A stretch of 46,135 nt of DNA, from NCBI RefSeq assembly GCF_001269925.1, contig NZ_LHVO01000021.1, positions 1 through 46,135 on the forward strand. Direction: 5' to 3'. Every line of letters starts with the position of its first letter. The stretch's first letter is position 1. The notes beneath the pieces are model-generated. The model was not told the origin of the DNA. It ran no database searches and was given only the letters and a program-made list of their open reading frames with translations. Shown in pieces: positions 8,901-15,500 of the stretch. The stretch comes from Pseudomonas sp. MIACH. GTDB lineage: Bacteria; Pseudomonadota; Gammaproteobacteria; Pseudomonadales; Pseudomonadaceae. The translations under genes were made by a program, and so were the position numbers.

Positions 8901-9707
8901 CTGGCGATCTCCAAGGCCCACGAAGCGATCCGCTTCCGCGACATCCAGGCGCAGCCGCGCAAGATCATCTCCAGCCCGACCTGGTCAGGCCTGGAAGACG
9001 AGCATGTGAGCTACAACGCCGGCTACACCAACGTGCATGAAAACATCCCATGGCGCACCATCACCGGCCGCCAGCAGTTCTACCAGGATCACCCGTGGAT
9101 GCAGGCGTTCGGCGAGCAGCTGATGAGCTACCGGCCACCGGTCAACACCCGCACCATCGAAGGGGTGAAGGGCAAGCGCAGCAATGGCGAGACCGAGATC
9201 GTGCTGAACTGGATCACCCCGCACCAGAAGTGGGGCATCCACAGCACCTACAGCGACAACCTGCTGATGCTCACCCTGAGCCGTGGCGGACCGATCGTGT
9301 GGCTCTCGGAAATCGACGCCAAGCGCGCCGGCATCGAAGACAACGACTGGATCGAATGCTTCAACGTCAACGGTGCATTGACCGCCCGTGCGGTGGTCAG
9401 CCAGCGCGTCAAGGAAGGCATGGTGATGATGTACCACGCCCAGGAACGCATCGTGAACGTGCCGGGTTCGGAAACCACCAAGACCCGTGGCGGCCACCAC
9501 AACTCGGTGACCCGCGTGGTGCTCAAGCCGACCCACATGATCGGCGGCTATGCCCAGCAGGCCTACGGTTTCAACTACTACGGCACGGTCGGTTGCAACC
9601 GCGATGAGTTTGTCGTGGTGCGCAAGATGGCCAAGGTCGACTGGCTCGATGGCTCCAGCGGTGATGATTTGCCGCGCCCATTGCCGACTGACATCGAGGA
9701 GAACTGA
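5934..9707 (+). CDS. narG: Respiratory nitrate reductase alpha subunit NarG
   Basis: A 1257-residue catalytic subunit that reduces nitrate to nitrite at a bis-MGD molybdenum centre on the cytoplasmic face of the membrane. The N-terminal FS0 cluster ligands are visible as His50, Cys54, Cys58 (HGVNCTGSCSW) and Cys93 (RGCPRGASYSW), the unusual His-Cys3 set of NarG. The stretch SNYIIAWGSNVPQTRTPDAH carries the region of the molybdenum Asp ligand. The length equals that of E. coli NarG (about 1247). A ribosome site (GAGGAAAG) precedes the ATG. It is followed after one base by narH. There is no twin-arginine signal, as expected for a cytoplasm-facing subunit. Complete, with no sign of decay. Confidence 0.98.
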   Translation: MSHLLDQLRFFNRKQNEFSDGHGETRKESRDWENVYRSRWQYDKIVRSTHGVNCTGSCSWKIYVKNGLITWETQQTDYPRTRNDLPNHEPRGCPRGASYSWYIYSANRLKYPKIRKPLLKLWRDARQTLSPVEAWASIVEDKVKADSYKSKRGMGGFIRSNWEEVNEIIAASNVYTIKQYGPDRIVGFSPIPAMSMVSYAAGSRYLSLIGGVCLSFYDWYCDLPPASPMVWGEQTDVPESADWYNSNYIIAWGSNVPQTRTPDAHFFTEVRYKGTKTVAITPDYSEVAKLTDLWLNPKQGTDAALAQAFNHVIFKEFHLDKPSAYFTDYAKRFTDLPVLVMLKPMTGFAPGAGFQPDRFLRASDLTGNLGQDNNPEWKTIALDESGELVSPQGSIGYRWGEKGKWNILAKEGGEGRAIDLKLSLIGDDVAEVAFPYFAGEAHEHFQHVAGDAVQFRRVPVHSVTLADGSVAKVATVFDLSAANLAIDRGLGGQNVAKDYDDASVPGTPAWQEAITGVSREKAIQIAREFADNADKTKGRSMIIVGAAMNHWYHMDMNYRGLINMLMLCGCVGQTGGGWAHYVGQEKLRPQCGWLPLAFGLDWNRPPRQMNGTSFFYGHSSQWRHEKMSMHDVLSPLADKSQFPEHALDYNIRAERAGWLPSAPQLNTNPLHICRDAAAAGMTPKDYVVKSWQDGSLRFACEQPDSPVNFPRNMFIWRSNLLGSSGKGHEYMLKYLLGTKNGVMNEDIGHSTECKPTEAEWVEDGAIGKLDLVTTLDFRMSSTCVYSDIVLPTATWYEKDDMNTSDMHPFIHPLSAAIDPAWESRSDWEIYKGIAKAFSAMSVGHLGVEQDLVTVPLMHDSVGELAQPFGGTDWKSAGVAPVPGKNAPNMAVVERDYPNIYKQFSSLGPMLEKLGNGGKGINWNTDEEVEFLGELNHHESAAGISHGRPKIDTAIDAAEVILSLAPETNGKVALKAWAALSEFTGIDHSHLAISKAHEAIRFRDIQAQPRKIISSPTWSGLEDEHVSYNAGYTNVHENIPWRTITGRQQFYQDHPWMQAFGEQLMSYRPPVNTRTIEGVKGKRSNGETEIVLNWITPHQKWGIHSTYSDNLLMLTLSRGGPIVWLSEIDAKRAGIEDNDWIECFNVNGALTARAVVSQRVKEGMVMMYHAQERIVNVPGSETTKTRGGHHNSVTRVVLKPTHMIGGYAQQAYGFNYYGTVGCNRDEFVVVRKMAKVDWLDGSSGDDLPRPLPTDIEEN

Positions 9708-9708
9708 G

Positions 9709-11247
9709 ATGAAAATTCGCTCACAGATCGGCATGGTCCTCAACCTGGACAAATGCATCGGCTGCCACACCTGTTCCATCACCTGCAAAAACGTGTGGAC
9801 CAGCCGTGAAGGCATGGAATACGCCTGGTTCAACAACGTCGAGTCCAAGCCCGGCATCGGCTACCCCAAGGAGTGGGAGAACCAGGACAAGTGGAAGGGC
9901 GGCTGGGTGCGCAACGCCAACGGCTCGATCAACCCACGCATCGGCGGCAAGTTCCGCGTGTTGGCGAACATCTTCGCCAACCCCGACCTGCCGAGCCTGG
10001 ACGACTACTACGAGCCGTTCGACTTCGACTATCAGCACTTGCACACCGCGCCATTGGGCGAGCACCAGCCGACCGCACGCCCGCGTTCGCTGGTGTCCGG
10101 CAAGCGCATGGAAAAGATCGAGTGGGGCCCGAACTGGGAGGAAATCCTCGGCACCGAATTCGCCAAGCGCCGCAAGGACAAGAACTTCGACCAGATCCAG
10201 GCCGACATTTATGGCGAGTACGAAAACACCTTCATGATGTACCTGCCGCGCCTGTGCGAGCACTGCCTAAACCCGGCGTGTGCGGCATCCTGCCCGAGCG
10301 GTGCGATCTACAAGCGTGAAGAAGACGGCATCGTGCTGATCGACCAGGAGAAGTGCCGGGGCTGGCGCATGTGCATCAGCGGCTGCCCGTACAAGAAAAT
10401 CTACTTCAACTGGAAGAGCGGCAAATCCGAGAAGTGCATCTTCTGCTACCCGCGTATCGAAGCCGGTATGCCGACCGTGTGCGCCGAAACCTGTGTGGGT
10501 CGGATTCGCTACCTCGGTGTGCTGCTGTATGACGCCGACCGCATCAGCGAAGTGGCCAGCACCGCCAACGAGCAGGACCTGTACGAGAAGCAACTGGAGA
10601 TCTTCCTCGACCCGAATGACCCGGCGGTGATTCGCCAGGCCCTGGCCGATGGCGTGCCGCAGTCGGTGATCGACTCGGCCCAGCGTTCGCCGGTGTACAA
10701 AATGGCCGTCGACTGGAAGTTGGCACTGCCGCTGCACCCGGAATACCGCACCTTGCCGATGGTCTGGTACGTGCCGCCGCTGTCACCGATCCAGAACGCC
10801 GCCGCTGCCGGCACCGTGGGCATGAACGGGGTGATCCCGGATGTGGACAGCCTGCGCATCCCCCTGCGCTACCTGGCCAACATGCTCACCGCCGGCGATG
10901 AAAAACCGGTCAAGCGTGCACTCAAGCGCCTGTTGGCGATGCGCGCCTACAAACGCTCCCAGCAAGTCGATGGCGTGCAGGACCTGCAAGTGCTCGAAGA
11001 CGTCGGCCTGAGCGTTGAACAGGTGGAAGAGATGTACCGCTACCTGGCCATTGCCAACTACGAAGACCGCTTCGTGGTACCGAGCGCCCACCGTGAAGAC
11101 GCCATGAGCGACGCGTTCGCCGAACGCTCCGGCTGTGGCTTCAGCTTCGGCAGCGGTTGCAGCGGCAGCTCTGACACCAACATGTTCGGCGCCAAGAAGG
11201 CCAACCGCCGTGACGTGCTGAAAACCGTCCAGATCTGGGAGGACTGA
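9709..11247 (+). CDS. narH: Respiratory nitrate reductase beta subunit NarH
   Basis: A 512-residue iron-sulfur subunit that passes electrons from NarI haem to NarG. All four cluster groups are visible: CIGCHTCSITC (Cys16, 19, 22, 26), CEHCLNPACAASCP, CRGWRMCISGCP and CIFCYPR with CAETC. In the third group a Trp replaces one cysteine, which gives the three-iron cluster FS4 as in E. coli. The ATG at 9709 begins one base after the narG stop and has GAGGAG upstream inside the narG end. The open frame extends further upstream inside narG, but that part has no NarH character. The C-terminal end is rich in Gly, Ser and Cys (GCGFSFGSGCSGSS), a feature also found at the N-terminus of the PPIase two genes further on. 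Confidence 0.98.
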   Translation: MKIRSQIGMVLNLDKCIGCHTCSITCKNVWTSREGMEYAWFNNVESKPGIGYPKEWENQDKWKGGWVRNANGSINPRIGGKFRVLANIFANPDLPSLDDYYEPFDFDYQHLHTAPLGEHQPTARPRSLVSGKRMEKIEWGPNWEEILGTEFAKRRKDKNFDQIQADIYGEYENTFMMYLPRLCEHCLNPACAASCPSGAIYKREEDGIVLIDQEKCRGWRMCISGCPYKKIYFNWKSGKSEKCIFCYPRIEAGMPTVCAETCVGRIRYLGVLLYDADRISEVASTANEQDLYEKQLEIFLDPNDPAVIRQALADGVPQSVIDSAQRSPVYKMAVDWKLALPLHPEYRTLPMVWYVPPLSPIQNAAAAGTVGMNGVIPDVDSLRIPLRYLANMLTAGDEKPVKRALKRLLAMRAYKRSQQVDGVQDLQVLEDVGLSVEQVEEMYRYLAIANYEDRFVVPSAHREDAMSDAFAERSGCGFSFGSGCSGSSDTNMFGAKKANRRDVLKTVQIWED

Positions 11248-11250
11248 GCC

Positions 11251-12006
11251 ATGCGCATTCTTAAAGTGATTTCGTTGCTGCTCGACTACCCCACTGAAAC
11301 CCTGGTGAACGGTCGCGATGAACTGGAGCAGGCGATTCTTGAAGCACGGGAAATCAGCCCCAAGCAGCGCGGTGCGTTGTTCGAACTGCTGGAACTGATC
11401 TGCGCCAATGACCTGATGGACGGCCAGGAACACTACGGCGCGTTGTTTGGCCGGGGGCGTTCGCTGTCGCTGTTGTTGTTCGAACACGTGCACGGCGAGT
11501 CCCGCGACCGCGGCCAGGCCATGGTCGACATGATGGCCCAGTACGAGGAGGCCGGCTTCGCCATTGGCGTCAAGGAGCTGCCGGACTACATCCCGCTGTA
11601 CCTGGAGTTCCTGTCCACCCGCGAAGACATCGAGGCCCGCGAGGGCCTGGCGGATGTGGCGCACCTGTTGGCCTTGCTCGCTGCGCGTCTGGACGAGCGT
11701 GAGAGCGGCTATGCCAGTTGCTTCCGTGCGCTGTTGCAGATTGCCGGCGCCGAGCCGCACCAGGCCGTGGCCGAACTGCGTGCCCAGGTCGCCGCCGAAC
11801 CGCGCGACGACTCCCTCGAAGCCCTGGACAAAATCTGGGAAGAGGAAGCGGTGGACTTTATGCAGGCTGAGCAACAGGACCGCTGCAGCTCGATGCCAAG
11901 CGCCCCCGGCAAGGCCCGCGAAGAAAGCGCGGTGCCGTTGCATTGGGTGGATTTTCAGCAAGAAGGCCGGGCCACAGCGCCAGCCGGGGAGGTGGGTAAT
12001 GTCTAA
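11251..12006 (+). CDS. narJ: Nitrate reductase assembly chaperone NarJ
   Basis: A 251-residue soluble chaperone of the NarJ/TorD family that binds the NarG N-terminus and allows cofactor insertion before membrane docking. It is largely helical and acidic. Characteristic NarJ signatures are LLDYPTE near the start and GVKELPDYIPLYLEFLS in the middle. The length matches the family (about 230-250). It starts three bases after the narH stop (ATG at 11251) and overlaps narI by eight bases, so it is translationally coupled on both sides. It is not part of the mature enzyme. Confidence 0.96.
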   Translation: MRILKVISLLLDYPTETLVNGRDELEQAILEAREISPKQRGALFELLELICANDLMDGQEHYGALFGRGRSLSLLLFEHVHGESRDRGQAMVDMMAQYEEAGFAIGVKELPDYIPLYLEFLSTREDIEAREGLADVAHLLALLAARLDERESGYASCFRALLQIAGAEPHQAVAELRAQVAAEPRDDSLEALDKIWEEEAVDFMQAEQQDRCSSMPSAPGKAREESAVPLHWVDFQQEGRATAPAGEVGNV

Positions 12007-12679
12007 GTGGAATTTGCTGGTATTCGGGGTGTATCCCTATGTGGCCCTGGCGATCTGCCTGTTGGGCAGTTGGGCGCGGTTCGACCTGTCGCAGTACACC
12101 TGGAAGGCCGGTTCCAGCCAGATGCTCAACAACCGGGGCATGCGCGTGGCGAGCAACTTCTTCCATATCGGCGTGCTGTTCGTGCTGGCCGGGCATTTTG
12201 TCGGCCTGCTGACCCCGGCGTCGGTTTACCACCATGTGATCAGCACTGAGAACAAGCAGTTGCTGGCGATGATCTCGGGTGGCTTCTTCGGCCTGCTGTG
12301 CCTGGTGGGCCTGCTGATGCTGGTCAAGCGTCGCCTGGGGGACCCGCGCGTGCGGGCGACCTCGAGCCCGTCGGACATCCTGATCCTGCTGGTGTTGCTG
12401 GCGCAGTTGCTGCTGGGCCTGCTGACCATCGTCGCCTCCACCGGGCATATGGACGGCTCGGTGATGGTGATGCTCGCCGACTGGGCGCAGAACGTGGTGC
12501 TGTTGCGGCCGGTGGAAGCCGCCGAGTCGATTGCGCCGGTGTCGCTGATCTACAAGGCCCACGTGGCGCTGGGCTTGACCCTGTTCGTGCTGTTCCCATT
12601 TACCCGCTTGGTGCACATGGTCAGCGCGCCGATCTGGTACCTGGGGCGTCGTTATCAAATCGTGCGGCAGAAGTACTGA
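11999..12679 (+). CDS. narI: Respiratory nitrate reductase gamma subunit NarI
   Basis: A 226-residue integral membrane cytochrome b subunit that oxidises quinol and feeds electrons to NarH. Five hydrophobic helices are apparent. Histidines placed to hold the two b haems are found in FFHIGVLFVLAGHFVGL and in YKAHVALGLTLF ... RLVHMV. The length and start (MSKWNLLVFGVYPYVALAI) match NarI. The ATG at 11999 lies within the end of narJ, preceded by GGGGAGG. It is the last structural subunit of the reductase. The PPIase gene follows after ten bases. Confidence 0.97.
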   Translation: MSKWNLLVFGVYPYVALAICLLGSWARFDLSQYTWKAGSSQMLNNRGMRVASNFFHIGVLFVLAGHFVGLLTPASVYHHVISTENKQLLAMISGGFFGLLCLVGLLMLVKRRLGDPRVRATSSPSDILILLVLLAQLLLGLLTIVASTGHMDGSVMVMLADWAQNVVLLRPVEAAESIAPVSLIYKAHVALGLTLFVLFPFTRLVHMVSAPIWYLGRRYQIVRQKY

Positions 12680-12689
12680 GGAGAACGTC

Positions 12690-13604
12690 ATGACTACAGG
12701 ATGCGGATGTGGTGGCGGTAACGGCGGCAGCGGTGGTTGCGGCTCGTCGGCCAAAGAACCGGTGGTGGCCCAGGCTTCTTTCGAGGAGATCAAGGCGCCG
12801 GAGTTGATCGCCAGCAGTGAACAGGAATGGCCGATCATCAGCGTCAACGGCGTGGCGGTCACCCCCGAGGCCATGGCCCTGGAGTTGCAATACCACCCGG
12901 CCGACAGCCGTGAGGAAGCGGTGTACCTGGCCGCCCGCGCGCTGGTGATCCGCGAGCTGTTGCAACAGCGGATCGCCGAGCTGGGCCTGGCGGTGGAAAT
13001 CGCCGCCGGAGAGAACGAAGAGGAAGCCGCCACGCGCCTGCTGCTGGAGCGTGAGGTGACGGTACCCGACTGCGACGAGGCGACCTGTGTGCGCTACTTC
13101 GAGAACAACCGTGGGCGCTTTCACAGCGCGCCGTTGCTGGCGGCGCGGCACATTCTGCTTGAATGCGCGCCGGACGACGCCGAGGCGCGCCACCTGGCGC
13201 GCACCCAGGCCGAAGTCCTGCTGCTGAGCCTGGAAGAACAACCGGGCCAATTTGCCGAACTGGCGCTCAAGTATTCGGCCTGTCCGTCCAAGGCCCAGGG
13301 CGGTTCGCTGGGCCAGGTGAGCAAGGGCCAGACCGTGCCGGAGTTGGAGCGCCAGTTGTTCACCCTGGCCCCAGGTTTGGCCGCCAAGCCGCTGGAGAGC
13401 CGTTATGGCTGGCACGTGATCAGCGTCGACCAACGTATCGAAGGCCAGCCGTTGCCGTATGAAGCGGTGGCCGTGGCGATTCGCACCCAGTTGCAGCAAG
13501 GGGTGTGGCAGAAGGCATTGGTGCAGTACCTGCAAACCCTGATCGGCGCAGCGGACATCCGCGGCATCGCGCTGCAGGGTGCCGACTCACCGTTGGTGCA
13601 GTGA
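12690..13604 (+). CDS. Parvulin-type peptidyl-prolyl isomerase of the nar operon
   Basis: A 304-residue protein with a rotamase (PpiC/parvulin) domain at about 145-245. It is recognised from [45 protein letters not shown] and [11 protein letters not shown]. The N-terminal part resembles the SurA/NifM helical arm. The first twenty residues are an unusual Cys-Gly-Ser segment ([17 protein letters not shown]) with four cysteines and no signal peptide, so the protein is probably cytoplasmic. It sits between narI and moaA, as in other denitrifying pseudomonads, and may help fold a nitrate-reductase subunit; that role is inference. The start has GAGGAGA nine bases upstream. An alternative view is a metal- or cluster-binding tail as in SlyD, but that is a different family. 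Confidence 0.88.
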   Translation: MTTGCGCGGGNGGSGGCGSSAKEPVVAQASFEEIKAPELIASSEQEWPIISVNGVAVTPEAMALELQYHPADSREEAVYLAARALVIRELLQQRIAELGLAVEIAAGENEEEAATRLLLEREVTVPDCDEATCVRYFENNRGRFHSAPLLAARHILLECAPDDAEARHLARTQAEVLLLSLEEQPGQFAELALKYSACPSKAQGGSLGQVSKGQTVPELERQLFTLAPGLAAKPLESRYGWHVISVDQRIEGQPLPYEAVAVAIRTQLQQGVWQKALVQYLQTLIGAADIRGIALQGADSPLVQ

Positions 13605-13605
13605 C

Positions 13606-14592
13606 ATGAGCCTGGTGGATGGGGTGGGCCGTTCGATCGATTACCTGCGCTTGTCGGTGACCGACCGTTGCGATTTTCGCTGTGTGTACTGCATGGCGAA
13701 AAACATGACATTCCTGCCGCGCCAGCAGGTGCTGAACCTGGAAGAACTGCAACGCCTGGCCGCGCTGTTTGTGGGGCAGGGCGTACGCAAGATCCGCCTG
13801 ACTGGCGGCGAGCCGCTGATTCGCCCGGGCATTGTCGGGCTGTGCCGCAACATCGCGGCGCTGCCGGGCTTGCGTGAACTGGTGATGACCAGCAATGGCT
13901 CGCAGTTGGCGCGACTGGCGCGGCCGTTGGTGGATGCGGGGGTCAAACGCATGAACATCAGCCTCGATAGCCTGGATGCGTCGCGCTTTCGTGGGATTAC
14001 CCGCAACGGTGATCTGCGCCAGGTGCTGGACGGTATCGAGGTCGCGCGGGAGGCGGGGTTCGAGCGGGTCAAGCTCAATTGCGTGGTGATGAAGGGGCGC
14101 AACTTTGACGAGGTTCCGGCGTTGGTGCGGTATGCCATTGACCAGGGTGTCGACATCAGTTTTATCGAGGAAATGCCCCTGGGGGACGTGGGGCGGTCGC
14201 GGGGGGAGACCTTCTGCGCCAGCGATGAAGTACGGGCGGTGATTGCCCGTGAGCATGGGTTGATCGACAGCACCGAGAACAGCGGAGGGCCAGCGCGGTA
14301 TGTGCGGTTGGCGGCGCATCCTGGGACGCGGGTGGGGTTTATTTCGCCTAATTCGCATAACTTTTGTGGCAGTTGTAATCGGGTACGGATGACGGTGGAA
14401 GGGCAGTTGCTGCTGTGCCTGGGGCAGGAGGAGGCGCTGGATTTTCGCGCTTTGTTACGGCGCTATCCGTTGGAGGATGGGCCGTTGGTTGAGGCGTTGC
14501 ACAGGGGGTTGAAGGGCAAGCCGTTGCGGCATGATTTCAGTGGGGAGGGGGAGGTGCAGGTGGTGCGGTTTATGAATATGAGTGGGGGGTGA
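13606..14592 (+). CDS. moaA: GTP 3',8-cyclase MoaA (nar-linked copy)
   Basis: A 328-residue radical-SAM enzyme that, with MoaC, converts GTP to cyclic pyranopterin monophosphate, the first step of molybdenum-cofactor synthesis. The N-terminal cluster is Cys22, Cys26, Cys29 (RCDFRCVYC). The C-terminal cluster is [19 protein letters not shown]. The SAM-binding TGGEP is present, and the chain ends with the double glycine (MSGG) needed for activity. The start at 13606 lies one base after the PPIase stop; an upstream in-frame ATG at 13579 lies inside that gene and is not preferred. A moaA gene at the end of the nar operon supplies cofactor when nitrate reductase is made; a housekeeping paralogue is likely elsewhere. 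The structured repeat starts 23 bases after the stop. Confidence 0.95.
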   Translation: MSLVDGVGRSIDYLRLSVTDRCDFRCVYCMAKNMTFLPRQQVLNLEELQRLAALFVGQGVRKIRLTGGEPLIRPGIVGLCRNIAALPGLRELVMTSNGSQLARLARPLVDAGVKRMNISLDSLDASRFRGITRNGDLRQVLDGIEVAREAGFERVKLNCVVMKGRNFDEVPALVRYAIDQGVDISFIEEMPLGDVGRSRGETFCASDEVRAVIAREHGLIDSTENSGGPARYVRLAAHPGTRVGFISPNSHNFCGSCNRVRMTVEGQLLLCLGQEEALDFRALLRRYPLEDGPLVEALHRGLKGKPLRHDFSGEGEVQVVRFMNMSGG

Positions 14593-14614
14593 GGGGTGTG
14601 TGGGGTGGTACTGA

Positions 14615-14890
14615 GTACATATCCGTTTCTTCGGTAACGGCTACTTAGGGTTCCGCTCTTACAGCGGGTCACTTTTGGAGGGACCCAAAAGTAACCAAAA
14701 GGTCCTCGCCCCAACACTCGGCACCTCGCCTAGGCTCGGTGTGCCCGAACGAAGGCTTTGGAGCGTGGGCCGCCGCGATGGGCCATCCTTGGCCCAGCGC
14801 GGCTAACCCGGCGTCCTGCCGGGTTACCCACGCTCCAAAGCCTGCGTTCGGCCAGCGTGTTTGACGGGGCGATTTGAGATCAAGAGCCAA
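14615..14890 (-). repeat. Structured dispersed repeat, copy B (inverted)
   Basis: An inverted, diverged copy of the element at 184-456. The closing stem (14754-14769 with 14827-14842) uses GGCTTTGGAGCGTGGG and its complement, differing at five positions from copies A and C yet fully paired. A second stem is GCCGCG/CGCGGC in place of GCCGTC/GACGGC. The tail (GTACATATCCG) lies just after moaA, so the operon transcript reads into it in the same orientation as narXL reads into copy A. Confidence 0.9.
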
Positions 14891-14941
14891 AGCGCGGCGG
14901 CCTGAGAGCCGACCGGAGTTGGGTCTGGTGTACTGGGTTAA

Positions 14942-15051
14942 AAATGTGGGAGGGGGCTTGCCCCCGATGAGGGAGTGTCGGTCACTTATTTTTTAACTGA
15001 CCCGGCGCTATCGGGGGCAAGTCGAATCGTCGCACCGCCCCTCCCACATTT
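14942..15051. repeat. REP pair (REPIN-like) with one variant arm
   Basis: Two REP sequences in inverted orientation: a left arm GTGGGAGGGGGCTTGCCCCC and a right arm ending in CTCCCACATTT, enclosing about 60 bases. The right arm carries a 16-base insert (15022-15037) that is also found, inverted, in the REP at 20076-20115. Paired REPs of this kind are moved in trans by RAYT transposases; none is encoded here. Confidence 0.85.
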
Positions 15052-15110
15052 GGATCTCCACATATCAGCTAGACCTCGGTCTGCTTTTGCTCTGCTTTTG
15101 CTCTGGCTTT

Positions 15111-15384
15111 TGATCTTGATCCTAGGCGCCCCGTCAAACACGCTGGCCGAACGCAGGCTTGAATCCGTGGGTAACCCGGCAGGACGCCGGGTTAGCCGTC
15201 CTGGGCCAAGGATGGCCCATGACGGCGGCCCACGGATTCAAGCCGGAGTGAGGGCATGCCGAGCCTAGGCGAGGCACCGAGTGTTGGGGCAAGAGCCCTT
15301 TGGTTACTTTGGGGCTCTTTTCCAAAGTGACCCGCTGTAAGAGCGGAACCATAGGCCGCCGTTACCTAAATAACGGATATGTAC
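15111..15384 (+). repeat. Structured dispersed repeat, copy C
   Basis: Nearly identical to copy A over the core. The closing stem is 15156-15171 with 15229-15244. Differences from A are largely compensated: a distal stem reads TGCC/GGCA where A has CACC/GGTG, and the terminal hairpin reads CCGCT/AGCGG where A has CCGCC/GGCGG. The tail ends 14 bases before the ANR box of the nrd promoter. It stands head-to-head with copy B; the 220 bases between them hold only the REP pair and no gene. Confidence 0.9.
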
Positions 15385-15398
15385 CCAATCAAAAAAGC

Positions 15399-15412
15399 TT
15401 GACCCCGATCAA
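15399..15412 (+). promoter_or_regulatory. ANR/FNR box of the nrdD promoter
   Basis: TTGAC-CCCG-ATCAA is one mismatch from the ANR consensus. The centre is 41.5 bases upstream of about 15447, and TAATAT at 15435-15440 forms a good -10 element. Anaerobic induction by ANR (or DNR) is expected, fitting an oxygen-sensitive enzyme. Confidence 0.85.
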
Positions 15413-15434
15413 GGGAAGCAAAACCCAGTCTCCG

Positions 15435-15440
15435 TAATAT
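15435..15440 (+). promoter_or_regulatory. -10 element of nrdD promoter
   Basis: TAATAT lies 22 bases after the ANR box and predicts transcription from about 15447. The ATG at 15447 is then at the very 5' end, so translation from 15501 is preferred, leaving a leader of about 54 bases. Confidence 0.65.
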
Positions 15441-15500
15441 CACTGCATGTTGTGTTTTAAGTTGTTATTTAATCTATATGTAGTGTCTGGAGCCCGGAAA

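Noticed and set aside
184..14890. The nar locus as a composite transposon bounded by inverted repeats A and B
   Set aside because: No transposase, no target duplication seen, copies A and B are diverged, and similar copies occur beside nrdD. The gene order also matches other pseudomonads.
15447..15500. Upstream ATG at 15447 as the nrdD start
   Set aside because: It lies at the predicted transcription start and adds residues with no NrdD character; 15501 has a ribosome site.
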